NCBI GenBank assembly: GCA_038534295.1
Contig: JBCAXA010000001.1
Location: forward strand, 310,001 to 374,000
Source: JBCAXA01 sp038534295
Lineage (GTDB): Bacteria; Pseudomonadota; Gammaproteobacteria; Steroidobacterales; Woeseiaceae
DNA length: 64,000 nt
Direction of reading: 5' to 3'
In this document: positions 18,379-26,803 of the stretch, in pieces
Layout of the letters: every line of letters starts with the position of its first letter
Position numbering within the stretch: the first letter of the stretch is position 1
Made by a program: the position numbers and the translations under genes
The notes under the pieces: model-generated
Told to the model about the DNA's origin: nothing
The model's database searches: none
Seen by the model: only the letters and a program-made list of their open reading frames with translations

Positions 18379-18810
18379 TCAGCGAGTCCGCGGGCAGACG
18401 CCTTCGTCGCCGAAGAAAAATTTAATCTCTTCAGCGGCGGTATCGGCGCCATCCGAACCGTGCACAACATTCTCTTCAATACTCTTCGCGAAATCGGCGC
18501 GAATCGTGCCCGGGTCGGCGTCGTCGGGATTCGTTGCGCCCATCAAGTCGCGGTTCTTGGCCACAGCCCCGGCGCCTTCGAGCACCTGCACGACGACCGG
18601 CCCTGACGTCATGTAGCTGACGAGATCGTTGAAAAACGGCCGCTCTTTGTGAACGGCATAGAAACCTTCAGCCTGGTCTTTGCTGAGATGCATCATGCGC
18701 GCAGCAACGATGGCGAGTCCGGCGCGCTCGAAGCGGCTGTAGATCTCGCCAATGAGGTTTTTCTCGACGCCGTCCGGTTTGATGATGGACAGGGTGCGTT
18801 CGACAGACAT
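18379..18810 (-). CDS. ndk: Nucleoside diphosphate kinase
   Basis: Ndk moves the gamma-phosphate from ATP to other nucleoside diphosphates through a phospho-His intermediate. The 143-residue protein starts SVERTLSIIKPDGVEKN, contains GATNPDDADPGTIRADF, and has the catalytic His in NVVHGSD (about residue 117). Two ATG codons are adjacent (18813 and 18810); AGGA in the upstream AGGAAA run lies 7 bases from the second, so I start at 18810. It is the first gene of the minus-strand operon reading through rlmN, pilW, rodZ, hisS, yfgM, bamB and der. Confidence 0.97.
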   Translation of the reverse strand: MSVERTLSIIKPDGVEKNLIGEIYSRFERAGLAIVAARMMHLSKDQAEGFYAVHKERPFFNDLVSYMTSGPVVVQVLEGAGAVAKNRDLMGATNPDDADPGTIRADFAKSIEENVVHGSDGADTAAEEIKFFFGDEGVCPRTR

Positions 18811-18909
18811 CATGGTTTCCTTTATTCAGTAATTTTTTGGAGGCGCCCGACATCGCCGGACGCAACGCGTCAAACCCTCCCGAGGGTCGTCCGCGTACGT
18901 AAACCTATA

Positions 18910-18938
18910 ATTTTAAGGGCCGGATTGGGCGCAGGCAA
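18910..18938 (-). promoter_or_regulatory. Promoter of the ndk-rlmN-pilW-rodZ-hisS-yfgM-bamB-der operon
   Basis: On the minus strand, TTGCCT (18938-18933) and TAAAAT (18915-18910) are separated by exactly 17 bases, a good sigma-70 match (TAAAAT differs from consensus at one base). Transcription would start near 18903, leaving a leader of about 90 bases before ndk. The leader contains a small hairpin (ACCCT-CCCG-AGGGT). Confidence 0.6.
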
Positions 18939-18975
18939 CGCGCCTAGAGGGACTCTGCGCAAATATTCGCAGCGT

Positions 18976-19299
18976 TTAGACGCTGAAACTTTCGCCGCAG
19001 CCGCACTCGCCGCTGGCGTTCGGGTTTTCGAACCGAAAAGCCTCGTTCAGACCCTGCCGGACGAAATCGACGTGCGTGCCGTCGATCATCGCCAGCGCGT
19101 CGGCGTCAACGACAACGTCGACGCCGTTGGAACGAAACACCGTATCGTCTGCACGGACCTCATCAGCGTAGCCGACTTTGTAGGCGAAGCCGTTGCAGCC
19201 GGTCTTGGTAATACCCAGACGCAAGCCAACACCGTGCCCGCGCGCGGCAATGTGGCTCAAGATTCGCTCGGCAGCGCTGTCGGACAGCGAAATCGCCAT
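18976..19299 (-). CDS. iscA: Iron-sulfur cluster assembly protein IscA
   Basis: IscA is an A-type carrier that delivers Fe-S clusters or iron to target proteins. The 107-residue protein (start MAISLSDSAAERILSH) has the three family Cys: one in KTGCNGFAY (about residue 42) and two in the C-terminal ECGCGES. The frame extends upstream to 19464, but that part is unlike the family and overlaps the preceding gene; the ATG at 19299 has AGAGGA upstream at good spacing. It begins 5 bases after the unknown gene that follows iscS, so it is in the trmJ-iscS operon. Confidence 0.94.
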   Translation of the reverse strand: MAISLSDSAAERILSHIAARGHGVGLRLGITKTGCNGFAYKVGYADEVRADDTVFRSNGVDVVVDADALAMIDGTHVDFVRQGLNEAFRFENPNASGECGCGESFSV

Positions 19300-19304
19300 G
19301 TCAA

Positions 19305-19679
19305 TCAGTCCTCTTGGTGGGTCACGGCGGACGCCATTAGTGCGTCCACCGCATCCTGAAGCGCGAATAATAGCGCGACACTGTCGTTTGGAACATTGAA
19401 TGGCCACACGAGTTCCGCCACGGCCGGCCAGGAATCCGCGGACTGCGCGCTGAGTTCGCGGCACAACTCATTGGCGAGGGCGACCAAAAGCGGCTCGCCG
19501 CGGGCCCGAAACCGTATGCTCGACGGCTCGCCGTCGGCGCCGGCGTAGGCCAGCAAGCGCACGGATTGGCGCCGATCCGGCGTCGTCTGCCAGCCACTGT
19601 CGGCGACCACCGGACGGGCCGGCAACGTCGCAAAACTGGCGTTATCAAAGGCCGCCTGCAGCGAATCGACAGCGTTCAT
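19305..19679 (-). CDS. Unknown 124-residue protein at the iscU position, possibly a degenerate IscU-like protein
   Basis: I do not recognise this protein with certainty. It overlaps the iscS stop by 4 bases (ATGA) and ends 5 bases before iscA, exactly where iscU lies in isc operons, and its 124 residues are close to the IscU length of about 128. By hand, residues 38-67 (SVRLLAYAG, then IRFRARG) can be laid over the IscU stretch from CGDVMKL to ARFKTYGCG without gaps. However, the three cluster-binding Cys are replaced (around residues 37, 62 and 99-100), the LPPVK chaperone motif is absent, and the only Cys (73) is at a different place. No signal peptide or membrane segment is seen. Alternatives are an unrelated IscS partner. 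The homology is an inference. Confidence 0.55.
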   Translation of the reverse strand: MNAVDSLQAAFDNASFATLPARPVVADSGWQTTPDRRQSVRLLAYAGADGEPSSIRFRARGEPLLVALANELCRELSAQSADSWPAVAELVWPFNVPNDSVALLFALQDAVDALMASAVTHQED

Positions 19680-20869
19680 GGACGCAAAACGGGCTCTGGC
19701 TCAGCGCCAGCGGCCCGCAAATGCCCCACGGCAGCGCTGAACTGAGCGATTGCCGCATCGACATCGGCCTCGCTCGTGAAGCGACCGAGACTGAAGCGCA
19801 GCGTGCTTTCAGCCAATGCCGAGTCGAGCCCAATCGCATGCAACACGGCCGAAGGCTCACGGCGTGCCGTTGCGCAGGCCGACCCGGTTGAGACGGCAAT
19901 CGGGTCCATTGCGTAGACCAAACTCTCGCCGTTCACGTCAGCCACACTGACGCTGACGATGTGTGGTACTCGTGGCCCGCTCACCGCGTTATGTTGCACG
20001 CCGGGAACGCCAACCAGTCCTTGCACCAGCCGTTCGCTGAGCCGCTTCGCCCATGCATTGTCCTCGGTCGCGAGTTCAATACAGCGTTTGGCGGCCTGCC
20101 CAAAACCAACCGCCTGATGGGTGGCCGGCGTGCCAGGCCTGAGGCCGCGCTCCTGGCCGCCGCCGAACAGCAACGGCGTCAGGCGCGGCGCAAATTCTGC
20201 GGGACACACCAGTGCGCCAATGCCTTTCGGGCCATACATCTTGTGTGCCGACAGCGCGATGGTGTCGGCAGGCACCGCCGCTATGTCGAGCCCGAGCTTA
20301 CCGGGCACTTGCGCCGCATCGACGTGGCAACTGATGCCGCGGGCGCGGCACAAACGCGCGATCGCGCCGACGTCGGAGATTGTCCCGAGTTCGTTATTGA
20401 CCGCCATGACGGTCACCAAGATCGTATCGTCACGCAATCGCGATTCGACGGCATCGAGTGTCACCGCACCGGCGGCGTCGACCGGCAACCATTCGACGTC
20501 GAATCCTTCGACGGCGAGCTGCTTGAGCGAATCGGTGATCGCTTTGTGCTCGGTGCGCGCACCGAGGATGTGGCGGCCGTCGCCGCGCCGGTATCGGGCG
20601 GTTCCGAATAACGCAAGGTTGTCGGCTTCCGTGGCGCCCGACGTGAAGACGATGTCGGCTGGCACCGCACCGACCAGTGCGGCGACGTCGGCGCGCGCCT
20701 GCTCGACGCGTTCGCCGGCGCGCCGGCCGGCCGCGTGCGTTGTCGAGCTCGCGTTGGCGGTCAACGCATCGGACTCGAGCTCGGCCTGCATTGCGGCAAC
20801 CACGGTCGGGTCGAGCGGCGTTGATGCGGCGTAGTCGAGATAAACCGATTGTTCGTTGCGCTTTAACAT
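19676..20869 (-). CDS. iscS: Cysteine desulfurase IscS
   Basis: IscS is a pyridoxal-phosphate enzyme that removes sulfur from cysteine as a persulfide for Fe-S clusters and tRNA thiolation. The 397-residue protein shows the start VYLDYAASTPLDP, EHKAITDS (cofactor-stacking His), the PLP lysine in LSAHKMYGPKG, and the active-site loop STGSACATARREPS containing the persulfide Cys. The trmJ stop and the iscS start share one base (TGATG), so the genes are coupled. No iscR lies upstream, as it would in E. coli. Confidence 0.95.
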   Translation of the reverse strand: MLKRNEQSVYLDYAASTPLDPTVVAAMQAELESDALTANASSTTHAAGRRAGERVEQARADVAALVGAVPADIVFTSGATEADNLALFGTARYRRGDGRHILGARTEHKAITDSLKQLAVEGFDVEWLPVDAAGAVTLDAVESRLRDDTILVTVMAVNNELGTISDVGAIARLCRARGISCHVDAAQVPGKLGLDIAAVPADTIALSAHKMYGPKGIGALVCPAEFAPRLTPLLFGGGQERGLRPGTPATHQAVGFGQAAKRCIELATEDNAWAKRLSERLVQGLVGVPGVQHNAVSGPRVPHIVSVSVADVNGESLVYAMDPIAVSTGSACATARREPSAVLHAIGLDSALAESTLRFSLGRFTSEADVDAAIAQFSAAVGHLRAAGAEPEPVLRP

Positions 20870-21579
20870 CAGCGTTGCCGTTCGTCCCAGACCGACGTCA
20901 GGATGCCCCGCAAAATATTGACGTCGTTTTGATCGGGTTCGGCGCGGGCGAAGAGGCGCCGCAGGCGCTGCATCAGGTGACGAGGATTGGCCGGATCGAG
21001 AAACCCGCTGCCGAGTAGAACTCGCTCGAGATGTGCGTAGAAATTCTCGAGCTCTTCGTGTTTCGCCGCCGGCGCCTCTGACGCCGCCGCCGGCGGCGGC
21101 GAGAGAGCGGCCAGACGAACCTCGTACGCAATGACCTGTACGGCCATCGCTAGATTCAGCGATGGAAAAGCCGGGCTCGACGGGATGAACACCAAGCGCT
21201 GACAGCGCGCAATGTGTTCGTTGGTGAGACCTGACGTCTCCGGACCAAATACCACCGCAGCGCGCGCGTCGGCTGGCTGCGCTGCGATCGTTGCCGCGGC
21301 CTCCCGCGGTGCCACCTCAGGCCAGCGAATCGTTCGCTGCCGAGCGCTGGCGGCGAAACTGAGCGTGCAACCTGCGAGCGCCTCATCGAGCGTATCCACG
21401 ACGCTCGCGCGCGCCAGCACGTCGTCGGCGCCCGATGCGCGCGCCGTGGCGTCGGCGTGCGGAAAATACTTCGGGCGCACGAGCGCGAGATCGTTGATGC
21501 CCATGTTTTTGATCGCGCGTGCGACCGCACCGATGTTGCCGGGGTGCGAAGTTTCGACGAGGACAATGCGCGTGTTCAT
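20869..21579 (-). CDS. trmJ: tRNA (cytidine/uridine-2'-O-)-methyltransferase TrmJ
   Basis: TrmJ 2'-O-methylates position 32 of several tRNAs. The 236-residue SPOUT protein begins with ETSHPGNIGAVARAIKNMG and has the knot motifs VFGPETSGLTNEHIARC and PSLNLAMAVQVIAYE; a C-terminal helical extension follows (about residues 165-236). It is divergent from suhB, as in E. coli, and leads into iscS. In the order seen in enterobacteria iscR would follow; here iscS follows directly. Confidence 0.94.
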   Translation of the reverse strand: MNTRIVLVETSHPGNIGAVARAIKNMGINDLALVRPKYFPHADATARASGADDVLARASVVDTLDEALAGCTLSFAASARQRTIRWPEVAPREAAATIAAQPADARAAVVFGPETSGLTNEHIARCQRLVFIPSSPAFPSLNLAMAVQVIAYEVRLAALSPPPAAASEAPAAKHEELENFYAHLERVLLGSGFLDPANPRHLMQRLRRLFARAEPDQNDVNILRGILTSVWDERQR

Positions 21580-21631
21580 GGGCTGGACCTGCGGGGCGGT
21601 CGCATCAGTGGCGTCTTCCTAGCGGTTGGCG

Positions 21632-21637
21632 ATTCTA
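21632..21637 (-). promoter_or_regulatory. Candidate -10 box for trmJ-iscS-iscA operon
   Basis: On the minus strand TAGAAT (5 of 6 consensus bases) would start transcription near 21625, about 45 bases before the trmJ ATG. The nearest -35-like word, TTGCGC, is 20 bases upstream, too far for a normal spacer. I saw no obvious IscR site. Confidence 0.4.
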
Positions 21638-21672
21638 GCGCGTCGCGCAGTCGGGGTGCGCAAAGCGCGATC

Positions 21673-21681
21673 TGGTATCCT
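21673..21681 (+). promoter_or_regulatory. Extended -10 promoter of suhB
   Basis: TGGTATCCT matches the extended -10 pattern TGnTATnnT. It lies 50 bases before the suhB ATG at 21732, with no -35 box at the standard spacing, which extended -10 promoters often lack. Confidence 0.45.
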
Positions 21682-21731
21682 TGCGCGCCTTGCCACGACC
21701 CCTCGTAGCTGCACTCGCGCGGAGCCCGTCC

Positions 21732-22514
21732 ATGCATCCCCTCGTCAATATTGCGGTCGGCGCTGCGCGCCAGGCCGGCAACATTCTGCTGCGCAGCCAA
21801 AAGCGCGTTGACACACTGAAGGTTCGCAGCAAAGGCCGCAACGATTGGGTCTCCGAAGCGGACGTCGCCGCCGAGCAAGCGATCATCGAGCACATCCACA
21901 AACACTACCCGGACCACGCCATTCTTGGCGAGGAAAGCGGCAGCATCGGCGAGTCTGATCACGTTTGGATCATTGATCCTCTCGACGGCACGACGAACTT
22001 CCTGCATGGGTTTCCGGTGTTCTGCGTGTCGATCGGTATTGAGGTCCGCGGTCGTCTCGAACACGGTGTGGTCTACGATCCGAACCGCGGCGAGCTGTTT
22101 ACCGCCTCGCGCGGTGCCGGCGCCCAGCTGGATGGTCGGCGCATTCGCGTCTCAGCATCGCGACGCATCGACGACGCGTTGGTCGGCACGGGATTCCCAT
22201 ACCGCGAAGACTCCGATGACGATGCCGATTACCTGCGCCAGTTACGCAAAGTCTTATCGCGTACGGCGGGCGTTAGGCGGCCAGGTGCCGCCGCACTGGA
22301 TCTCGCCTACGTCGCCGCCGGCCGGCTCGACGGCTTTTGGGAGTTCCATCTGAAGCCTTGGGATATTGCCGCCGGCGCCGTGTTGATACGCGAAGCGGGC
22401 GGCATCGTCACGGAGGTCAACGGCGATGGAAACTTCATGCAGTCGGGCCACGTGCTGGCAGCATCCGCCAAACTCTACCCGGAATTGCTGGCGCTGTTGA
22501 GCGGCCGCGGCTAG
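21732..22514 (+). CDS. suhB: Inositol-1-monophosphatase SuhB
   Basis: SuhB dephosphorylates inositol-1-phosphate and, in E. coli, also joins the rRNA antitermination complex. The 260-residue protein has the metal-binding motifs of the family: GEESG (about residue 67), DPLDGTTNF (about 84-92) and the C-terminal KPWDIAAG. The ATG at 21732 gives the standard N-terminus MHPLVNIAVGAARQAGN and has a GCGGAG-like ribosome site; the upstream frame from 21681 contains the promoter. Its stop overlaps convergent secF by 4 bases. Confidence 0.95.
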   Translation: MHPLVNIAVGAARQAGNILLRSQKRVDTLKVRSKGRNDWVSEADVAAEQAIIEHIHKHYPDHAILGEESGSIGESDHVWIIDPLDGTTNFLHGFPVFCVSIGIEVRGRLEHGVVYDPNRGELFTASRGAGAQLDGRRIRVSASRRIDDALVGTGFPYREDSDDDADYLRQLRKVLSRTAGVRRPGAAALDLAYVAAGRLDGFWEFHLKPWDIAAGAVLIREAGGIVTEVNGDGNFMQSGHVLAASAKLYPELLALLSGRG

Positions 22515-23458
22515 GGCAACTCGTCGATTTCGCCGGCCGGGGGTTCCGGTGGCATCAAGTCCCGCGCGCTGACGCCGAGAGCCAGCGCCGTCGCGCTCGC
22601 GACGTAAATCGACGAATACGTACCGACCACGATGCCGACGATCAAGGCGATTGCAAACGGCTGAATCGCTTCACCGCCCAGCAGCAGCAACGCCAGCAAC
22701 ACCACCAGTGTCGTGATGCCGGTAATGATGGTGCGCGCGAGCATCTGGTTGATCGAAATGTTCATGACCTCTTCCGGTTCCTTGCCGCGTAGCGACAGGA
22801 AGTTCTCACGAATTCGGTCAAAGACGACGACGGTATCGTTCAGCGAGTAGCCGATGACGGCGAGCAAAGCTGCCAGCACCGTCAAATCGAAAGGCAGGTG
22901 CGTTAGCGAGAAAAACCCAACCGTGACGATGACATCGTGCACCAGCGCCGCGACGGCGCCGGCCGCAAAACGCCACTGGAAGCGGAACATCACGTAGACG
23001 AAGATCATCAGCAGCGTAAAGATCGTAGCGAGGCTGCCGGCCTCGGTCAGTTCCTGACCGACCTGCGGGCCAACAAAGTCGACACGGCGAAGATCCACGT
23101 TGTCGCCGTCACTTTGCAGAATAACGAGCAGCTGCTCGCGAAGTTCGGTGCCATTGGCCGACTCTTGAGGCGGCAGTCGAACGAGGACCCGATCGGCCGA
23201 GCCGAAATTCTGCACGATGGCGTCCGGAAAGCCGGCACCGGCCATTTGGCCGCGTATCCGATCCAGGTCGGCAGCCTGCTCGTAGGCAATTTCGAGTTCG
23301 ATACCGCCCGTGAAGTCGATGCCGAGATTCAGTCGTTGCGACGGAATCGCCAAGGACACCAACGACGTCAACACCAAAATGACGGAGACGGCCAGCGCAA
23401 CCCGGCGCCGACTGACGCCGAGGAAGTCAAAGCTCGGGACCTTGCTGAGAATACGCAT
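22511..23458 (-). CDS. secF: Protein translocase subunit SecF
   Basis: SecF is an RND-type inner-membrane subunit that, with SecD, pulls translocated proteins into the periplasm using proton motive force. The 315-residue protein has a first membrane helix (about residues 18-38), a periplasmic domain beginning with LGIDFTGGIELE, and five further helices from about 135 on, including the family motif YSLNDTVVVFDRIREN. It begins 2 bases after secD ends, the usual secDF pair. Confidence 0.96.
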   Translation of the reverse strand: MRILSKVPSFDFLGVSRRRVALAVSVILVLTSLVSLAIPSQRLNLGIDFTGGIELEIAYEQAADLDRIRGQMAGAGFPDAIVQNFGSADRVLVRLPPQESANGTELREQLLVILQSDGDNVDLRRVDFVGPQVGQELTEAGSLATIFTLLMIFVYVMFRFQWRFAAGAVAALVHDVIVTVGFFSLTHLPFDLTVLAALLAVIGYSLNDTVVVFDRIRENFLSLRGKEPEEVMNISINQMLARTIITGITTLVVLLALLLLGGEAIQPFAIALIVGIVVGTYSSIYVASATALALGVSARDLMPPEPPAGEIDELP

Positions 23459-23460
23459 CG

Positions 23461-25272
23461 TCAGACAGGCAGGTCTTTGAGGTTACGGCCGCCGTACAAA
23501 GCGTTGACCAACGCGCGCGTGCCGACAATGGCTGTGAACATCGAGGTCACGATGCCAAGCATCAGCGTAATCGCGAAACCGCGGATCGGTCCCGTGCCGA
23601 ACACGAACAGCATCAGCGCCGCAATCAACGTCGTGATATTCGCATCGGCGATCGACGAAAAGGCCTTTTCATAACCGGCGTTGATCGCGATCTGTACGGA
23701 CGAGCCGTCGCGCAACTCTTCGCGGATGCGCTCGAAGATCAGCACGTTCGCGTCGACGGCCATGCCGACCGTCAGCACGATACCGGCGATGCCAGGCAAG
23801 GTCAGCGATGCCTGCAGCAACGACAACAGCGCGACGATCATCACCAGGTTAGTGAGCAAAGCGAGCGATGCGAACACACCGAAAACGCGGTAGTAAACGA
23901 TCATGAACGCGATGACGGCAAAAAAACCGATCTGTACCGCGCTGAAGCCGCGATCGATATTCTCCTGACCGAGCGTCGGGCCGATAGTGCGTTCTTCTAC
24001 CTTAAAGATTGGCGCCGCCAACGCGCCGGCGCGCAACAGCAGCGCAAGATCGCGTGCTTCAACCGGCGTCAGGCCGGTGATCTCGAAGTTGTTCTTGAAA
24101 ACGCCGCGGACCGTCGCATCGCTGATGATCACGTAGTCGCGAACGGTACGGTAGGTTTGCTCGCCCTCGACCACTGGGCCCTTCTCGCGATCGGAGGTGA
24201 TGTAGAGCACCGCCATACGGCGGCCGACGTTTTCCTGGGTAAATTCCAGCATGCGGTTACCGCCGACCGAGTCGAGGCGCACGGTGACCGCCGGTTGACC
24301 CTGCGAAAAAGTCGATCCCGCGTCGATGATCTGATCGCCCGACGCGATGATCTCGCGTTTGATGCGCACGGAACGACCGTCGCGGGTCGGGTACGACTTG
24401 CCGCCCGCTGTATTGCCCTCTTCGTCGACCGCGTGAAATTCGAGCGTCGCCGTGCTCGTGAGAATACGGTCGGCTTCGGCCGGGTCCTGTACGCCAGGCA
24501 GCTGCACGACGATGCGTGCGCGCCCCTGGCGCTGCACCAGCGGCTCGGAAACGCCCAAGGCATTAATGCGGTTGCGCAACGTGACTATGTTCTGCTCGAT
24601 GGCGAGATTCTCGCGCTCTTCGACCTGTGCCGGCGTCATACGCACCAGCAAACTGGTGCCGTCGGGCCCGTCGTTGATCTCGAGATCGGCGTCGACGCCG
24701 CGCACCAGACGACGGGCCTCCTCGAGCGTATCCGCCGACTGCACACGAACGCGCACGACACTGCCCTCCACACGCACACGGCGACGGATGTTCGCATCGC
24801 GAAGCTCATCTTCGAACGAGCGTGCGTATTGTTCGAGCCGGGTGCTCTCGGCCGCTTCGAGATCGACTTCGAGCAGAAAATAGACGCCGCCGCGAAGATC
24901 GAGACCGAGGCTCATCGGCTCGAGGCCGAGGTTGCGCAGCCAACCCGGACTGTTCGATGCCTGCTTGTAGGTAATTGTGTAGTCGGTGCCGACCGCGGCG
25001 GTCAATTCGGTCCGAGCAGCCAGTTGCGAGTCGACGTCGGCGTAGTACAGGAGCCCGCGGTCGTTTTCGAGCCTCGCCTCGGCCGGCGCCAAGTCGGCAT
25101 CCGTGAGCAGCTGTGACCAGCCCTCGAGCGACTCGGTGCTGACCGGATCGTCGCCGGCCAAAGAGACCTCCAGCGCCGGACTGGTGCCGAAATAATTCGG
25201 CAGCGCCAACAAAATGCCGCTCGCTACCAGCGCCGCAACGAGCGCATTGACCGGCCAGGAATACCGATTCAT
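23461..25272 (-). CDS. secD: Protein translocase subunit SecD
   Basis: SecD is the partner of SecF in Sec-dependent export. The 603-residue protein starts with a membrane helix (about residues 7-27), then a large periplasmic region with the conserved GLDLRGGVYFLLEVD and LPGVQDPAEADRI segments, and ends in five helices containing IVLTVGMAVDANVLIFERIREE. It lies between yajC and secF in the conserved order queA-tgt-yajC-secD-secF. Confidence 0.97.
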   Translation of the reverse strand: MNRYSWPVNALVAALVASGILLALPNYFGTSPALEVSLAGDDPVSTESLEGWSQLLTDADLAPAEARLENDRGLLYYADVDSQLAARTELTAAVGTDYTITYKQASNSPGWLRNLGLEPMSLGLDLRGGVYFLLEVDLEAAESTRLEQYARSFEDELRDANIRRRVRVEGSVVRVRVQSADTLEEARRLVRGVDADLEINDGPDGTSLLVRMTPAQVEERENLAIEQNIVTLRNRINALGVSEPLVQRQGRARIVVQLPGVQDPAEADRILTSTATLEFHAVDEEGNTAGGKSYPTRDGRSVRIKREIIASGDQIIDAGSTFSQGQPAVTVRLDSVGGNRMLEFTQENVGRRMAVLYITSDREKGPVVEGEQTYRTVRDYVIISDATVRGVFKNNFEITGLTPVEARDLALLLRAGALAAPIFKVEERTIGPTLGQENIDRGFSAVQIGFFAVIAFMIVYYRVFGVFASLALLTNLVMIVALLSLLQASLTLPGIAGIVLTVGMAVDANVLIFERIREELRDGSSVQIAINAGYEKAFSSIADANITTLIAALMLFVFGTGPIRGFAITLMLGIVTSMFTAIVGTRALVNALYGGRNLKDLPV

Positions 25273-25281
25273 GGCCTGTTA

Positions 25282-25611
25282 TCAGGCAGCGTCAACCGTA
25301 CCCTTGGGCAGTACGGCGCTGATGGTTTGGCGTTGCACTTTGACCTTAACGCCGTCGGCGATTTCCACGACGACGAACTGCTCGCTCATTGACGCGATGC
25401 GACCGACGATGCCGCCAGCCGTCATGACCTCGTCGCCGGCGGACAGCTCGGCCACCATCTGCTGGTGCTGCTTCTGCCGTTTTTGCTGCGGCCGGATCAG
25501 CAGAAAGTAAAACGCAACGAACAGCAGCGCCATCATGATGAAGAACGACAGCGGATTCTGCTGTCCGCCCTGAGCCTGCTGCGCGTAGGCGCTAGAGATC
25601 AAAAAATCCAT
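25282..25611 (-). CDS. yajC: Sec translocon accessory subunit YajC
   Basis: YajC is a small inner-membrane protein of the SecDF-YajC complex. The 109-residue protein begins MDFLISSAYAQQAQGG, has one membrane helix (about residues 23-42) running into the conserved IRPQQKRQKQHQQM, and a cytoplasmic beta domain with GDEVMTAGGIVGRI. The frame reaches back to 25722, but the family start is the ATG at 25611; the extra region overlaps the end of tgt and contains a hairpin. Confidence 0.94.
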   Translation of the reverse strand: MDFLISSAYAQQAQGGQQNPLSFFIMMALLFVAFYFLLIRPQQKRQKQHQQMVAELSAGDEVMTAGGIVGRIASMSEQFVVVEIADGVKVKVQRQTISAVLPKGTVDAA

Positions 25612-25635
25612 CGGTTTCAGTACTTTGCATGCAAT

Positions 25636-25657
25636 GCGGCCGGTCACTGCCGGCCGC
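25636..25657. repeat. Perfect 8-bp GC hairpin between tgt and yajC
   Basis: GCGGCCGG-TCACTG-CCGGCCGC forms a perfect 8-bp stem with a 6-base loop, 9 bases past the tgt stop. There is no T-run on either side, so it is not a typical intrinsic terminator. It could attenuate read-through or protect the mRNA end between tgt and the sec genes. Confidence 0.5.
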
Positions 25658-25666
25658 GGCGCGCCA

Positions 25667-26803
25667 TTATGCCACAGACGCGCCGGACGTGGCTTCGAGA
25701 GCCACGATTTGCTCAACGACACGGTCCAGCTCGCCAGCCTCGATCGCCGCCCGAAGACGACGCATCAGCCGCTGGTAGTACACGAGGTTGTGCAACGTAC
25801 CCAGCATGCTGCCGAGCATCTCGCCGCAACGATAGAGGTGCTTCAGATACGCGCGCGTGTAGTTTCGGCACGTGTAGCAGTCACAGTCGGGATCCAGCGG
25901 CGACAGGTCATTCGCGAACCGCGCGTTGCGGATTTTCAGCGTGCCTTCGGAGGTAAACAGATAACCGTTGCGAGCATGGCGCGTCGGAATGACGCAATCG
26001 AACATGTCGACGCCGCGCTGCACGGCTTTGGCAATATCGGCCGGCGTGCCGACGCCCATCAGATAGCGCGGCAGCTGGGGCGCAATACGCGGCGTGGTGT
26101 GATCGAGCATGCGCAACCGATCCGCTTCTGGCTCACCGACCGCCAGTCCGCCAATTGCCATACCGTCGAAGCCGAGGCCTTCGAGCGCGGCTAAGGATTC
26201 ATCGCGCAGGTGCTCGTACATGCCGCCCTGGACGATACCGAACTGCGCTTCACCGCGTGCAGCGACGTCGCGACGATAACGCTGAAATTCGTCCCGACAC
26301 GCCTTGGCCCACTTCAGCGAGCGCTGCATCGACTCACGGGCTGCACGTTCGGTCGCTGGGTACGGCGTGCACTCGTCGAAAATCATTTGGATATCGGAAT
26401 TGAGCGCCAGCTGCACGCGGGTCGCCTCTACCGGCCCAAGAAACACAGTGTCGCCGTTGATCGGCGACTGAAACGTAACGCCGTCATCGGCGAGCTTGCG
26501 GAGCGCCGCCAGGCTAAATACCTGGAAGCCACCGGAGTCGGTCAGAATCGGCCGCGGCCAGTTCATGAATTCGTGCAGACCACCGTGCGCTTCGATGACG
26601 GCAGTGCCCGGCCTTAGCATCAAGTGAAAGGTATTGCCGAGAATGATATCGGCACCGAGCTCAGCGACGGTTTCGGGAAACATCGCTTTGACGGTGCCGT
26701 AGGTTCCCACCGGCATAAAAGCCGGTGTTTCGATGCTGCCGCGGCCAAGGGTCACGCGGCCGCGCCGTGCCGCGCCGTCGGTCGCAAGAACCGAAAACTT
26801 CAC
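25667..26803 (-). CDS. tgt: Queuine tRNA-ribosyltransferase
   Basis: Tgt exchanges guanine 34 of GUN tRNAs for preQ1. The 378-residue TIM barrel has DSGGFQVFSL (catalytic Asp), the second active-site Asp in FDCVIPTRHARNG, and a zinc site CDCYTCRNYTRAYLKHL near the C-terminus. I start at the GTG at 26803: it overlaps the queA stop as GTGA and gives the family N-terminus VKFSVLATDGAARRG. The longer frame to 26911 lies inside queA and lacks family similarity. Confidence 0.96.
   Translation of the reverse strand: MKFSVLATDGAARRGRVTLGRGSIETPAFMPVGTYGTVKAMFPETVAELGADIILGNTFHLMLRPGTAVIEAHGGLHEFMNWPRPILTDSGGFQVFSLAALRKLADDGVTFQSPINGDTVFLGPVEATRVQLALNSDIQMIFDECTPYPATERAARESMQRSLKWAKACRDEFQRYRRDVAARGEAQFGIVQGGMYEHLRDESLAALEGLGFDGMAIGGLAVGEPEADRLRMLDHTTPRIAPQLPRYLMGVGTPADIAKAVQRGVDMFDCVIPTRHARNGYLFTSEGTLKIRNARFANDLSPLDPDCDCYTCRNYTRAYLKHLYRCGEMLGSMLGTLHNLVYYQRLMRRLRAAIEAGELDRVVEQIVALEATSGASVA

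Noticed and set aside
18829..18840. T-run (TTTTTT) near ndk as a terminator
   Set aside because: It lies in the ndk leader without a stable hairpin in the right position.
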